Shown here in pieces: positions 1 through 12,600 of a stretch of DNA of 64,000 bases (position 1 is its first letter; the number at the start of each line of letters is the position of its first letter). Position numbers and translations under genes: made by a program. Source of the stretch: Lytechinus variegatus (lineage: Eukaryota; Echinodermata; Echinoidea; Temnopleuroida; Toxopneustidae). Location of the stretch: contig NC_054743.1 in the NCBI RefSeq assembly GCF_018143015.1, forward strand, positions 33,381,934-33,445,933. Reading direction: 5' to 3'. The notes beneath the pieces are model-generated. The model was not told the DNA's origin. It ran no database searches and saw nothing but the letters and a program-made list of their open reading frames with translations.

Positions 1-526
1 TTGACCAAGAGGTTTTTCTTCAACTTTTTGTAGATAGGGTTTCTCCCTCAAATGCATGACCGACCTTATATGAAAGTACGTCGGCCTACCTGGGCCACAG
101 AGGGGCAGTTGCTTCCTCCGCATACAACGTACATATTGAAGCAAAATACCCCTTTAAAAATGTAAAAATATCACAAATGCAAAAGCACCAAAGTATTCTA
201 AATCAAGTTTGAAAATAGTGCCATGAATAACTAAATCGCGTTGCACTTTCTCTGGAAAAAAAAAAACACTTATCCTCGCCCAACTTGGGGGAATTACTAA
301 CATTCCGAAAATATATATGACTCTGCATCGGAAGCGGGTGGTGCTGGGGTGCTGGAAATCAGGTTAGTATTCTAAAATGTAGAAATTTGCTTGTCCATTT
401 TTTTTCTCTGACCAAATCACCTCCGATTTGGAATGAAAAACTTTTTTTTGTTCTGCTTATATATATATCTTTCAAAACCAGCATCCATTTGACGAATCGT
501 ACCCAGACCTCTGAAATCATACTCAC
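1..526 (-). other. NOX2-like intron 7 (partial)
   Basis: No coding similarity to the expected next NOX segment in any minus-strand frame. AT-rich sequence with short homopolymers. Confidence 0.6.
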
Positions 527-653
527 CGCAGCGGATCCGTCTTTAAATACCGGATCTTCACATCTGTCTGATGTTGGACTCCATTGATCAAGGTTTTCAG
601 AACAGAACACTACATCATGGCGATCAAGATTTGTTTGTGAGCGGATGATACCA
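527..653 (-). CDS. NOX2-like: NOX2-like coding exon 7 (E-loop)
   Basis: 127 nt, acceptor ATGTTTCAG, donor GTGAGT, phase 0 at the end. Encodes [17 protein letters not shown] and on to C268 and ...KDGSAA, the extracellular E-loop, aligned with RIVRGQTAESLAVHNITVC of gp91phox. The next exon (expected TWKW motif) is not in the remaining 526 bases. Confidence 0.9.
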
Positions 654-3600
654 CTGAAACATAAACACAAGTTATCCATTGATTTGAGATAATTGGTCTC
701 AATAATCATAATGATAATAATGAGGATGATATGTCATAAAGCGGCTTGTATTTAGGGCTGGTCACATACGAAGGAACTAGTAGTATATAAAAGTTAGATG
801 AATTTGACTAAAAGTAAATCTTAATCCAATTCAGTTTCCAAATATCATTGTTAGCTCATCACTACAAATAAATTATTCAAGAAAAAAAATGATTGATATC
901 CCCCGATCCCCATTTTTCACCAACCAATCATAATATCTAATAATTTTTGAGCATTTTTTAATAATCATATGATTTCTATATTCTGCAAGTCTAAGAAATT
1001 TCTTTAAAAATAGGCTTTCGTTTGCAATAAAAAGGACAATATCGCGCCATATATTCATTGATGTCATTTAATATTAACTTTCCCAAATCGAATACACATC
1101 TCAGAAATACTACACCAAGAAACTGTTGCCTGTTTTTTTTTTTTACTCACCCTACACCATGGGCAAGTATCATAGCGAAATAGACGATGAAGAGATGATG
1201 CGTGATCCAGAAAGTCTCGAAATACGAACGCCTGACATGAGTAGCGAGAAATGATTTGATTTGATTTATTGTTTTCTTCTACATCCATAACATTCGTATA
1301 ATACATTTTTTATAACATAATAAACGTAATATGTTACCATTTTTGGCATTAAGCATAAATAAAGAGTACTAAAAATATAATTCCAGACAAAAATGATTAA
1401 CTATATGATATTCACAACTTGCATGAGAAGAAAATGATGAAAAAATGTACCATATGACATCATTGTAATTATTGTTCATCGAACGTTGTCTAATGAAAAT
1501 TTTAACTGTCTTCCGGATGAAGGAGGTAGGCCAGAATGACTTACTTTGAAATGTTTCAAAGTTAAACCATATATTTTTCGCATGCACTTAAGAGAGCAGT
1601 GGCGGTGCAGTCCAGCATTATAAGCCGTGGGGGCCGTTTTCAGAAAAAGAAGAGAACAAATGACTGGCAAAAAGTATATGTTCACCATTGACATTGTGTA
1701 TTCTCCGTCATTCTTTCACAAGGACAATTATGATATAAAAGAACTTCTTCCCTCAGAATACTCGATTATTCTAACCACATGAATTAACCAGGGGCCCATA
1801 ACACAAAACTTAGCAATCATCACAGAACATTTTTAACAATTGATTGTGCATTGACTACGATGTACAATCAATCGTTGAAATCAAGCGTACAATTAATCGC
1901 TAACCTTTGTGTTACGGGACCCTCCATGGTTATCGATGGATGAAGTGAGGTTGATCTCGTTTGCGATCCAGGATTTTCCAGAGGGGGGATTTTTTGTTCA
2001 AAAAAAGCCCACCCCCCCAAAAAAAAAAAAAATAAATAAATAAAGAAAGAAAGAAAGAAAAAAAAAACATTTCAGTAATAATTTGACAAGTAAAAACATA
2101 TACACTACGAAATAGAGGTATTTTTGTTTATTTAGTTTTGGAGGTTAGGTCTTATGTTTGCCTTAACATGTAGATTTTACATCGGAGCAATTGTCGCCGG
2201 AGCAAATGTCATGGGACCTCAATGAGGACATGGAGAAGTTCCGTTTTATTCCTAACCTGATGAATTCTGTTGCGGATGAGAACATGAGGATTAGAGCGAT
2301 GGTGAGAACAGCTCCGGTCCAGCCAGCGATCGGGATCAGGCCCTGTTCAATTAGACCGAGACCCGCTGGAAGATTCTAAGGAGCAGATAGAAAAAAATTT
2401 ATCAATGACACACAAGCTACCATGAAGGGAACAGGTGTCAAATAGACATAAACAATAATCAATCAAACTAAATTTTACATAATAAAAATATAGCTGTAAC
2501 TTTACACAAATCAATGCTGGATAGATTTAAAAAGTCTGGAAATAAATAGATCAGCGTCAAATAGTCAGGGGCCTTAGGCCCGAAATTTGAAGTTTTGGGG
2601 ACAGAGTTTACAAAAGCACCAAACTTTCCCTATGTTACTATTAAGTCAATAGCTTTATTTTTTCCCACAGAACATGATGCTGAAAATTGCATCTTCATGC
2701 AAAAATATGCTAATTTATGTAAATTAGCAGTAATTTATGCATGAAAGCCATATGCCAATAGGAATTAATTAATAAAAGTTAATATAAAGAAACCAAACTT
2801 TAGGAAAATGTCTATCGGGTCAATAGCTTTAATTTTTCCCACAGAACATGGTGCTGAAAATTGCATCTTTATGACAAAATATGCTAATTTATGTAAATAA
2901 GCAGTAATTTATGCATGAAAGCCATATGCCAATAGGAATTAATTAATAAAAGTTAATGAAAAGAAACCAAACTTTAGGAAAATGTCTATCAGGTCAATAG
3001 CTTTAATTTTTCCCACAGAACATGGTGTTGGAAATTGCATCTTCATGCAAAAATATGCTAATTTATGTTAATTAGCAGTAATTTATGCATGAAGTCATAA
3101 TGTCAATAGGATTTGATTGATAAAAGTAAATAAAGAGATACCAAAATTTAAGAGAGTCTCTTTTAGGTCAATAGCTTTAAATTTCCTTATCAAATCGGAA
3201 GTTGAATTATGCATGAATAGTAAAAATTAGTAAAAAGGAATAAAAGGAAACCAAACTTAAAGAAATCTCTATCAGATCGATAGCTTTATTTTTTCTTATC
3301 AAAAGTGCTATTGAAAATCCCGTCTTCATACAAAATATGCTAATTTATGTAAATTAGCAATTATTTTATATGTATAAATTAGTCCCATTCCAATGGGTAT
3401 AAAGAGTGGAAAAGGGGCCAAACTTTTGAAGTACCTTTATTAGCTCAAAAGTTTCAATTTTACCAGCAAAACATGCTATTGAAAATCCTATTTCCATGCA
3501 AAAGTGTGTTATATTATGTAAATTAAAAATAATATATGTATGAAGCTGTATTCTAATGATTAAACAAATATTACATAAAGCATAAAGCCGTATGCCAACC

Positions 3601-6600
3601 CAAACAGTAGCAAAAATCGAGCCAGAGCAGGCAAGAATCGAGTCAGAGCAGCCAGAATCGAGTCGAATCAGTAGCCCGAATCCTCTGATTATTGCCAAAT
3701 GACGATGTGAATAACGACCCTAATCGAACGACTCTGCCCGAATTCGCCAAGTACGCCACCGAATTTCCCGAAAATGCGCAAGATTCTTTCGAAATGGGCT
3801 TACCGATTCGGCAGCTATTCGGATGCCATTTTTCTAATTTCTGGTCAATTCGTCTCGTCTATTTTCTTCTTTGTATTCAAGTAATGATTCGTACGATATG
3901 GGGAGGCAAGAGTCGGACCTTTACTCTACGACTGATACGAATAGGTCTTAATCTTCCCAGAGTACCCCCAAATGCCTCCCAAAATCCAACCGAATTCCAT
4001 CGGAATACATCCCGATGTGGCCCGAATGGAATTTGTCGTAGCCACATTCGGGAGTATTTTGGAGGTATTCGGCTGGTTTTGACCATTTTCATAACGAGCC
4101 GAATTCCTCCAAGAATATCTCCTAATCCCTCCTGAACTTTCCTGCATTCGGGGAGAACAGAGTGCTCCAAAGTCCATCCTTATGTGTATTCGGATGGATT
4201 TGCTGATTTGGTTCCGGTTTAACCCATGTTTTAAGTAGGCAATCCATTTCTAGATGACAAACCAGAATAGGATGCAACTGTGGTAAACAGTCTCTGCAAA
4301 CATTCAGATGATAACAAAGTACAGTCGCAAGAATACATTACGTCATTCCTGGTTTAACATGTTTAAGCTAGGTTTACACCAAAATCTAATTCTCCCGAAT
4401 AAATTCGGACTGATTCTGCCTGATTCACATGGATTAGGGAAGTTCCCCAAAAATGGGTCCTGAATATGTCGCGATTCAGCGTAGAATCGCCAGGAATTGA
4501 CCAAATCAATTTTGGCCATCCCCCAAAAAAGCAGAATGCCAACACGAATAGTGGAAGACAGTGGTTCGGGACAGTTATGTCCAGAAATAAAACAAATCGT
4601 CCGAATCTGTCCAGACTCCAAATGCCTCCACGAATCCAACCGAATGTCACCCGAATACATCTCAAATGTGGCCCGAATGAAATTTGTTTTGGTCACATTC
4701 GGGAATATTCTGGAGGGTATTCGGCTGGTTTTGAACATTTCAAAATGAGCTGAATTTCTCAACGAACGTTCCCGAATTTTCTCGCATTTACGAAGGCAAA
4801 ACAGAATATTTCTGAAACCACCAAAATATGTGTATATGGATGGATTCGCAGCTGATTCGGTTCCGTTCTTACCCTAGCTTTAAGCAAAGGGTTACACCAA
4901 AACCAAATTCGGATCAATTCTGCTCAAAATGGCCTGGATTCAATACTTATTCATCTCGGATTCGGGGAGCTCCCGGAATCGATTCGGAAGGATCCGGGAC
5001 TATTCTGTTCTCCCTCAACATCGGGAACATTCGTGGAGGGATTCAGCTTGTCTTGAAATCCAGCCGAATATCCTCCAAAATACTCCCGAATGTAGCCATG
5101 ACACATTTTATTCGAGCCACATTCGGGATGTATTCGGATGGAATTCGGTTGAATTAAATTTGGGGAGGCATTTGGACAATTATTTTAGGAAGTCAGTAGC
5201 TCTGATTCGGGAACTATTCCAGACCGAATTGACTCTGATTCGGTCTAAAATTGATTGGGAGAATTTGGTTTTGGTGTTACTTAGTTTTAGAGATAGAGAT
5301 CAATTCATTAGCCAATAAAGAAAAATCACTGAAATTATTCAGGTCACCATCAAGGGACGACAGAAAAAGAAAAAGGATCAGGTCTCTTTGCTCAAATCTG
5401 ATGTGTCCCTGTTCTAAAAAAAATGTACATTGTTGTCAGAGGGCAGACTTGGACAGCTTTTTCTGACATGAGAATCATCCATATACCCTCTTCTTTCTGA
5501 CAGGGGAAAACTCTACTTGGGAAAGAAATCTGACCTCTTGATTTGCTTTGTAAAGAAAGATGAAATACTGTTTATCTTTTCCATATGATTTCGGGGTTTT
5601 TTTATTGTGAAAGGGGTATGCACAAGATTTATAATTTGCATAAATTTGCATTTTAAACATGATACACTCCTCTGGTTGCATGGAAAGTCACCATAATGAA
5701 TGAATTGTGTTACAGTGTCTCATATGCATGGTGTTGTGCTCGTCCCTCGGTTCAAAACCTCAAAATATGATAGTTGATGAATTTTACACATATTTGCATA
5801 AATTTGCATTAATTAACATTGAAAATTGATTCTTATTCTGGAACTGTATAGAATCAATCTAGATTTGATGCCCCATCAAAATAAATCCAAAATACCCCCC
5901 CCCCAAAAAAAAGAAATAGGCTTCTATAGAAATGTTTAAGTCTGTACTATACACATACAGTAATTTACGGTGAATAGTGTGATTTTGCATAATTTTGCAT
6001 AAATTAGCACTATGAAATATGATTCCAGTCATTGATATCGAGGCATCCTATCAAGAATTAATGCTTTTGATACCGGTGACACATATGGAAAAAAAATGTG
6101 ATTTTGACAATTCTATATGTCGACATATGATAAAATATGTGTTTTTACATATCATTTGCATAAAATTTGCATAAATTAACCTTAAGAATTGATTGATATT
6201 CACCAATGTTTTAAAAATCGACCTGCAGTTGAATATTTAGCAAAAGAAGACCCAAATACACAAAAATTGGGCATTCAAAAATTATTTTTAGTTAGAAATG
6301 GCGAATTATGAGTTTTTTGCATAAAATTTGCATAAATTAGCGTTTAAAAATAGGGTGCCCTTCACCGATTTGGGGGCACCCTATCTAGAATTAACGCTTT
6401 TGATACCAGGAACCCACCTGCAAAAAATGGCGCTTTTGTAAACCCTGTCCCCAAAATTTTGCTAAGGCCCCTGACTAAAACATTTACATGACATAAGCTG
6501 ACTTCAAAGGTCATAGTTGAGGAAAACTAAAAACAAAATAAAAAAATGACCAACATGATTTTTTACATAGAATATTTTGTGAGTGTTACCTTTTCTTTTT

Positions 6601-9600
6601 TTATAATCACCTTTATTTTTTTTCTTCCGAGGTTCCTTTCTTTTTCTTTGTCAAAATTTCCTTCATTTAAAAAAGGAAATTAACAGTGGCGGTCGGGGCG
6701 ACCCCTTCACCCCCCCCCCCCCCTGCTCCTACCCACCCTGGACTTGGCTTAAACATGTATACATATTCTGTAAATTCTTGCCATTGCCACCATGGTAAAA
6801 GAAAGAGTGATGTCATTGTTTAGTGTATGCTTGGATATATTAACGTCATATCATTTATTAGCGATATGGAGACTAACCTTGGCCCCTCGGATAGGATTCA
6901 ACCAGTTGTCTTCCGGCCGAGCCGTGAACTTGCGAGCGAGCGCAGTAATGCCTTCGCACAGTTCATCGTTGTTCGTCGTCACGCACCGATAGTGGTTGTA
7001 AAGGTTCCTGAAGTTGAAAGCGTGAGCGGCGACGTGGACGATGGTCCAGATAACGATCATGTAGGCCACGGTCTTATGGAAGGTCAGATTCTTGTCCAGC
7101 TGACGTCGAACACTCCTCCTACAAAGCTACAGGAAAAGTGGGGTGGGAAAATACAGGGTGAGAGACAGAGAAAAGTATTCAAATTTGGTGATTACCCAGT
7201 AACAATTTGATAAGATTAGATCTACTTTTCCATAAAAAGATATACCTTCATAATTAGATTAAAATAAAATTTTATAAAACGTCGAATGTAAAAAAAAATA
7301 CTGTTACGTGAAAAATGAGGAATGATTCCGTCATCATATCACCTACTAGAGTTATAGAACTTACCTACGGCGAATGTTACCAACAAGTTACTCAGGGGCG
7401 GTTGAGCGAAGTGCACTAGTCTTGGTAACACCTAAAACCGGGTCCTCCTCGTGTGAAAGGGGCACTGTCCACGTTTGTGAGGGGACATTTTTCTTGCGTA
7501 AAATGGGCACTTTTCGGTGCTTCAAAGAATGGGGGACTGTGCACCCCGGCCACCAGGATCGCCGCCCCTGATTTATTTTTATCATAATGGCCCCTTTACT
7601 AGCATTTACTATAATATCTGCAGATAGATTCACACAAAAACCCACTTTAGGATCAATTCACATTATAAGGACAGCTCATACATAATTGTCGTAACAAAAA
7701 AAAATCACAAGAATTCACTCCTTGTCTGTCTCATTTTTATCTCGATCGTGGAACTTCTCAGGGAAAGCCAGTGCCCCCAAAGCCCCTCCCCTTCCTTCCC
7801 CCTTCACTATTGCTACGCTGCTGGTGATATACTTACTGTGTTTGTGGCACACGAGCCCCTGAAGAAAGAGATGAGGTTTCTACAGATCGGTAGTAAGATT
7901 ATCAAACTATTCAGATTTAACGCTGCTCCCGATGCTTTCGCTATGGAAAGACCAACCTAAATGTACCAAGGGAGAGATATAAACAGAGATATTGATATAT
8001 ATCAAATGAATTGTTGTACGAATGCGATCATAAGAAATAATATTCAGTTCATAATTCAACTCATAAAAGTCTCTATATAACAGGGGTAGTTATTTAAAGC
8101 AGTCAACAGTTTTGAAAGTGGATGGGGGCTGAGCCAAAAGTGTGGGGGAGACCATGCCAAAAAATCAAATTCAAATGGTCATTTTTTTTCATTTTTTTAC
8201 CTGGTTTTAGAAAAAAAACATGGGGTGAACATGGTGAAGGCTGAAGCCCAATCCTGATTTAATGTAAAGTGCAATATGTCAAAAGAAATAATGTACGTGT
8301 TTAACACATATTTGTCAAAGTATGTAATTTGTCGGATATTTTGGGAAAGATGGATCCACAACTATATGGTGTCATTTTCTCACCAAATGTTTTGGATCTG
8401 TGAACGGTTGAATTCAGATAACATAAATATAATTTTATTCAGAGTATATACACGAAAGTATTTTCAAATTAAGGGAAATTGATTCATATCACAACACCAC
8501 AGGAGGAAATGATTTTGCACCAAGCCCTTTTACCTTTTTTTCACTCTGTAATATGATTTTGCATCAAGCACTATTATCTTTTTTCCACTTTGTAAGAAAT
8601 CAATAATAATAATATTTATTTAGCAACCAGACAATAATTGATATCATTACAACTTCCTTGTCTTGATATTTGATGCAAATAACATACTTTCAATATTCTA
8701 ATTTTTACTTTTCTTTCTTTGTGTGTGCTCGTTTGGTTTGTTCTTGTAGGGGAAAGTTGTACGTTGTACAGAAGATTACAGGTGTACGCATTGATATGCG
8801 CATCAAAATTTTCCTTTTGTCTGGATATGAGAGTGGGGTCGAATTGTTGCCTTTTACCGTGATAGTAGTTAATAGGGAAGGGTAGTTTTCATATTTACTC
8901 TAATCCCGTTTGGTTAGAAAAAAATTATCAAACTTACCCCAGTAATATGCCTGACGTAGAAATATTGAGGTCCTTGCTCGTAGACCAGGAATGTCACTAC
9001 CCAGTAGGCTACGTTTGCTCCTAACCATAGTAGCTGCATGGAGAAAGGAAAACAGACAGGGGGTCGGGGAGATAGCAAAGGAATTTTTAATAGAAATTAT
9101 ATTGATATCAATATCACGTATAATTAAAAAATATATATAATTTACAACTAAAACAAATCTTTCAAAAAGCAACAATTTCAAGGGTATATAAAACCACCAT
9201 ACATGACTCTTATTATCATCATCTTACACTCTAAAAAACACTGAGCAAAATTTTACCCAATATTGGATAGAAAGGGAACATGGTTGTTTGCTGGTAATTG
9301 TTTTTTTTTACCCCATATTGGGCTATTTAAACGTAACATCGCGTAAAATTTTTACCCAGACAACGTAGATGTTCCCATTTACCCAATATAGGGTAAGCCT
9401 TTTTTTTAGAATGTACATACCTACAATCAAATCTAGAAAACATGAATTTCAAAGAAATTTGTTTTGGGACCCCTACCCCCTCCACCATCACCAGTTGATG
9501 TCCCTAGAGGACCACACCCTATCCTAATGTGTTAATATTACATCAATCAACTTTAATGTAACATCAACAATTGCTGAAAATATAAACTAAAGGAATGTTT

Positions 9601-12600
9601 ATAACACCACTATTGTTGAAGCAATCAGATTTAAACCGAAGTAAAAATGACATTGGAGGGTCATCTATGTACTTGATTAACACCATGGATGTTGGTGTGT
9701 TCTTTAAAACTCTTTCGGTGATTTTAGTGAAATTTAGGTTATCATCTGAAGACATAAATAAGCACGTAGACCGGCAATGAGACAACTAGAATTATGTCCG
9801 TTCTCAAAACCTAAAGAGCGTTATGTTCATATTCCCACAGGATGTCAAAATGAAAATTACATGAGAATCGGATTCATATCCTAGAAATAAAACTAAATTT
9901 GGCTTGTTATTTTACATCTTCTATGTTTACTTTTAGTACAAACAGGAAACTTGGAAGCAGGGGCGGATCCAGGATTTTCAAAAAGGGGGGCACATTTTTC
10001 CATCTGACGAGCCAAAAAAAGGTTTTTAACCAAAATTTGATATTTCGTCCCCCAAAACAATCAAACAAAACCAGGTCTTCACTATCAATATGATTAAAGG
10101 GGGGCATACTTTTGTTTTAATGCCATTTTTACATTACAAATTTTAATATTGCTTCTCAAAGGGGGCACGGGTCGGCTGTGCCCCCCCCCCCCCGGATTCG
10201 CCAGTGCTTGAAAGTGAAAATCTTTCGACCAAACTCGAAAATGATAAGCATATATAAAACCAGGGAATTCTCAAGGCAGAAGAAAAAGTATTACTTTACG
10301 TTATGTGATCATTAAAGGTGGCTCAGTGTTAGAGCGAGTGGGTGGTTCGGGATTCGATACCCTAGCCAGGTCGCGCATGCCAAACATTTCAATTTAAAAC
10401 CATGGGGAATGCTACATATTTGTCAGATAATCGATGTCTTAGCATGGAAAAACGAAACCGAATCCAATATCTGAACCTATGAAAAACAAAAGCAGATTTA
10501 CTCTGATTTATCCCGAGGTACACATTTCACAAATAAATACATGTATGTTATTAGTCTGTTATTCTTGCTAAAAACGAGCTTACTTTGGACTTCCTCTCTT
10601 CCACGGAAATAACGGTTGTCAATTCGCTTACAAAATGTTTATAGAAACACAATGATTCTACAAAAAATGCTTGTGAGCCGGATTTTGTTTTGTATAAATA
10701 AAACGTAGACTTCGATGGTAAACCCACGCAATGAACTGATGAACAAATTTAATGAAACCCTAATTATATTTGTGTATCCCTCCACACATTTTTTTTTCAG
10801 AAATGGGTTTAGGTGTATCCACTGATCACATTCTAAAATTTCTAATTATTACTTACATGGATACTTTATCCTGCCCTATGTCATGATATTTTCGGTTTAA
10901 AGCTTTGATTCCCCAACTGTACACATGTAGATTTAAACGTAATGACGATATGATACATAAGTGAACTTGACAAAACTGGCGTATATAAAGAGATAGTATT
11001 TGTGATCATGAATATTACATACATTCTGTATAAAAAAATCGTTTTGTTGTATTCGATGAACTTCGTTCATTTAGTTAGGGGCTGTCTATTTTTAAAGCAC
11101 AGTATTGCATGTAATAACAGTCCTACTCCAGTTGCACTATGTTATATATATGATTAAGTTTAAGATCATTTCAATCATTTCTCTCAGTATAACCTATGTT
11201 AGTTAGAAATGAATACTTTTAGGAGATAATCTATTTTGATAAGTTATTTTCATTATCATGAATGCAGAAGAAACAAAACAAACAATCAAACAAACAAAAC
11301 AAATATTCATTAGTTTCGCCTCCTGCAATATTACAATTTCATCAAATCAATATCAGATACCACTCAGCTTAAGTTAATTACTATTGATTTGATTCCATTT
11401 GACTTGATTTATCGATTTCTGTTTCAGATTTTACATATTATGATAAACATAATACCTAGGCAACAGTTCTCCATTACATGCCTTATGGGAAATAATTATT
11501 TCCAAATTATATACTAAAATGATAACGCATCGTGTGTGTGTGGGTGTGGGTGTGTAATAAACAATGGTACCGCTGCGGCAGGATTCCGAGAACGAGGCCA
11601 AATTTCCAACAAAAAAAATGTATGCCAATTTAATACAAATATTTTGACATAATAAACATTACAATGGTTTGTAAATATTTGAAATGTCGGTGTAATGTCA
11701 ATTATTCGACATATTATTCTTTTCTTTTTACCCTGTCTGGTAGACTGAAGGGAACTTCGGAGGGACATTTTTGTTCATCAAAATCGAAAAGAGTTGATAT
11801 GGCTAGGGCCGATTTTATGTGAAAAAAAATCTAGTATATTATTATCAGCATTATTGTTATCGATGCCATTATCATTACTATTACTATCATATCATCATTA
11901 TCACCATAATCAGAGATGACCATAGTCAATTCCTTAAGTTTATCAAGTGTAAAATGTCACTTTTGATCATCACTATCACTTGGCGCTAAATCACGTTAGA
12001 AATGAGTACTAATTAAACTTACTAATAAGATTTGAAGTTTGACAACTGGAATTCTAATTTTGTTTTATTTTATTGCTTTCCTTCTACCCCTCATCCTCCT
12101 CATTTTTTTCTTCTTTTTCTCCTCCTCCTCCTCCCCCTTCTTCTTCTCTTCTTCTTCTTCTTCTTCTGCTTCTTCATCTCCTTCTTAATTCTCATTCTCC
12201 TTCCCCTCCTCCTCCTTCTTTTTTTTCTTCTTCATTTTATCTATCTATATATCTATCTATCTATTTATCTATCTAGTTTAGTTTGTTCTCAATCTATCTT
12301 CATAATATGGACTATCTAAATATTACGTCTGTGTATATGTATGTCTGTCTGTCTGAAACTGCGTACGGACATGGTATCAGGACACAAAAAGTTACCGTAA
12401 TGATTTATTTTACCAATGACAAATTGTCTGATTACGTAATCACTGATCTAATTGTCAGAGCGCAGGTAAGATTTGACACAATGCTCTGTCCATGCAGAAA
12501 CCAGCCTACTGTTTAGAAGCAGGAAATAGGACTCAGTCAACCAGGAAACAAGGCTGAGATGATTGTTATCCGTCGGTGGCATGAAAAAGAGAACAAAATA

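Larger units (their letters stand above)
2564..6475. mobile_element. 3.9-kb terminal-inverted-repeat element G in NOX2-like intron 4
   Basis: Ends are inverted copies: GTCAGGGGCCTTAG...GGGGACAG.GTTTACAAAAGC at the left and its complement at the right, about 55 bp with few changes. The left arm holds tandem 174-bp units; the right arm (5700-6380) holds diverged units with the TTTGCATAAATTAGC motif. The middle (about 3590-5310) is a cluster of a different, nested MITE family. No transposase ORF, so non-autonomous. Confidence 0.75.

Noticed and set aside
3692..5318. Several overlapping open frames of 83-147 aa on both strands
   Set aside because: They follow the AATTCGG-rich MITEs, where inverted copies give mirrored frames. 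No protein similarity.
10318..10375. Candidate functional tRNA gene
   Set aside because: Box A and B resemble a tRNA, but I cannot draw a full cloverleaf with an acceptor stem. Kept only as a tRNA-like fragment.
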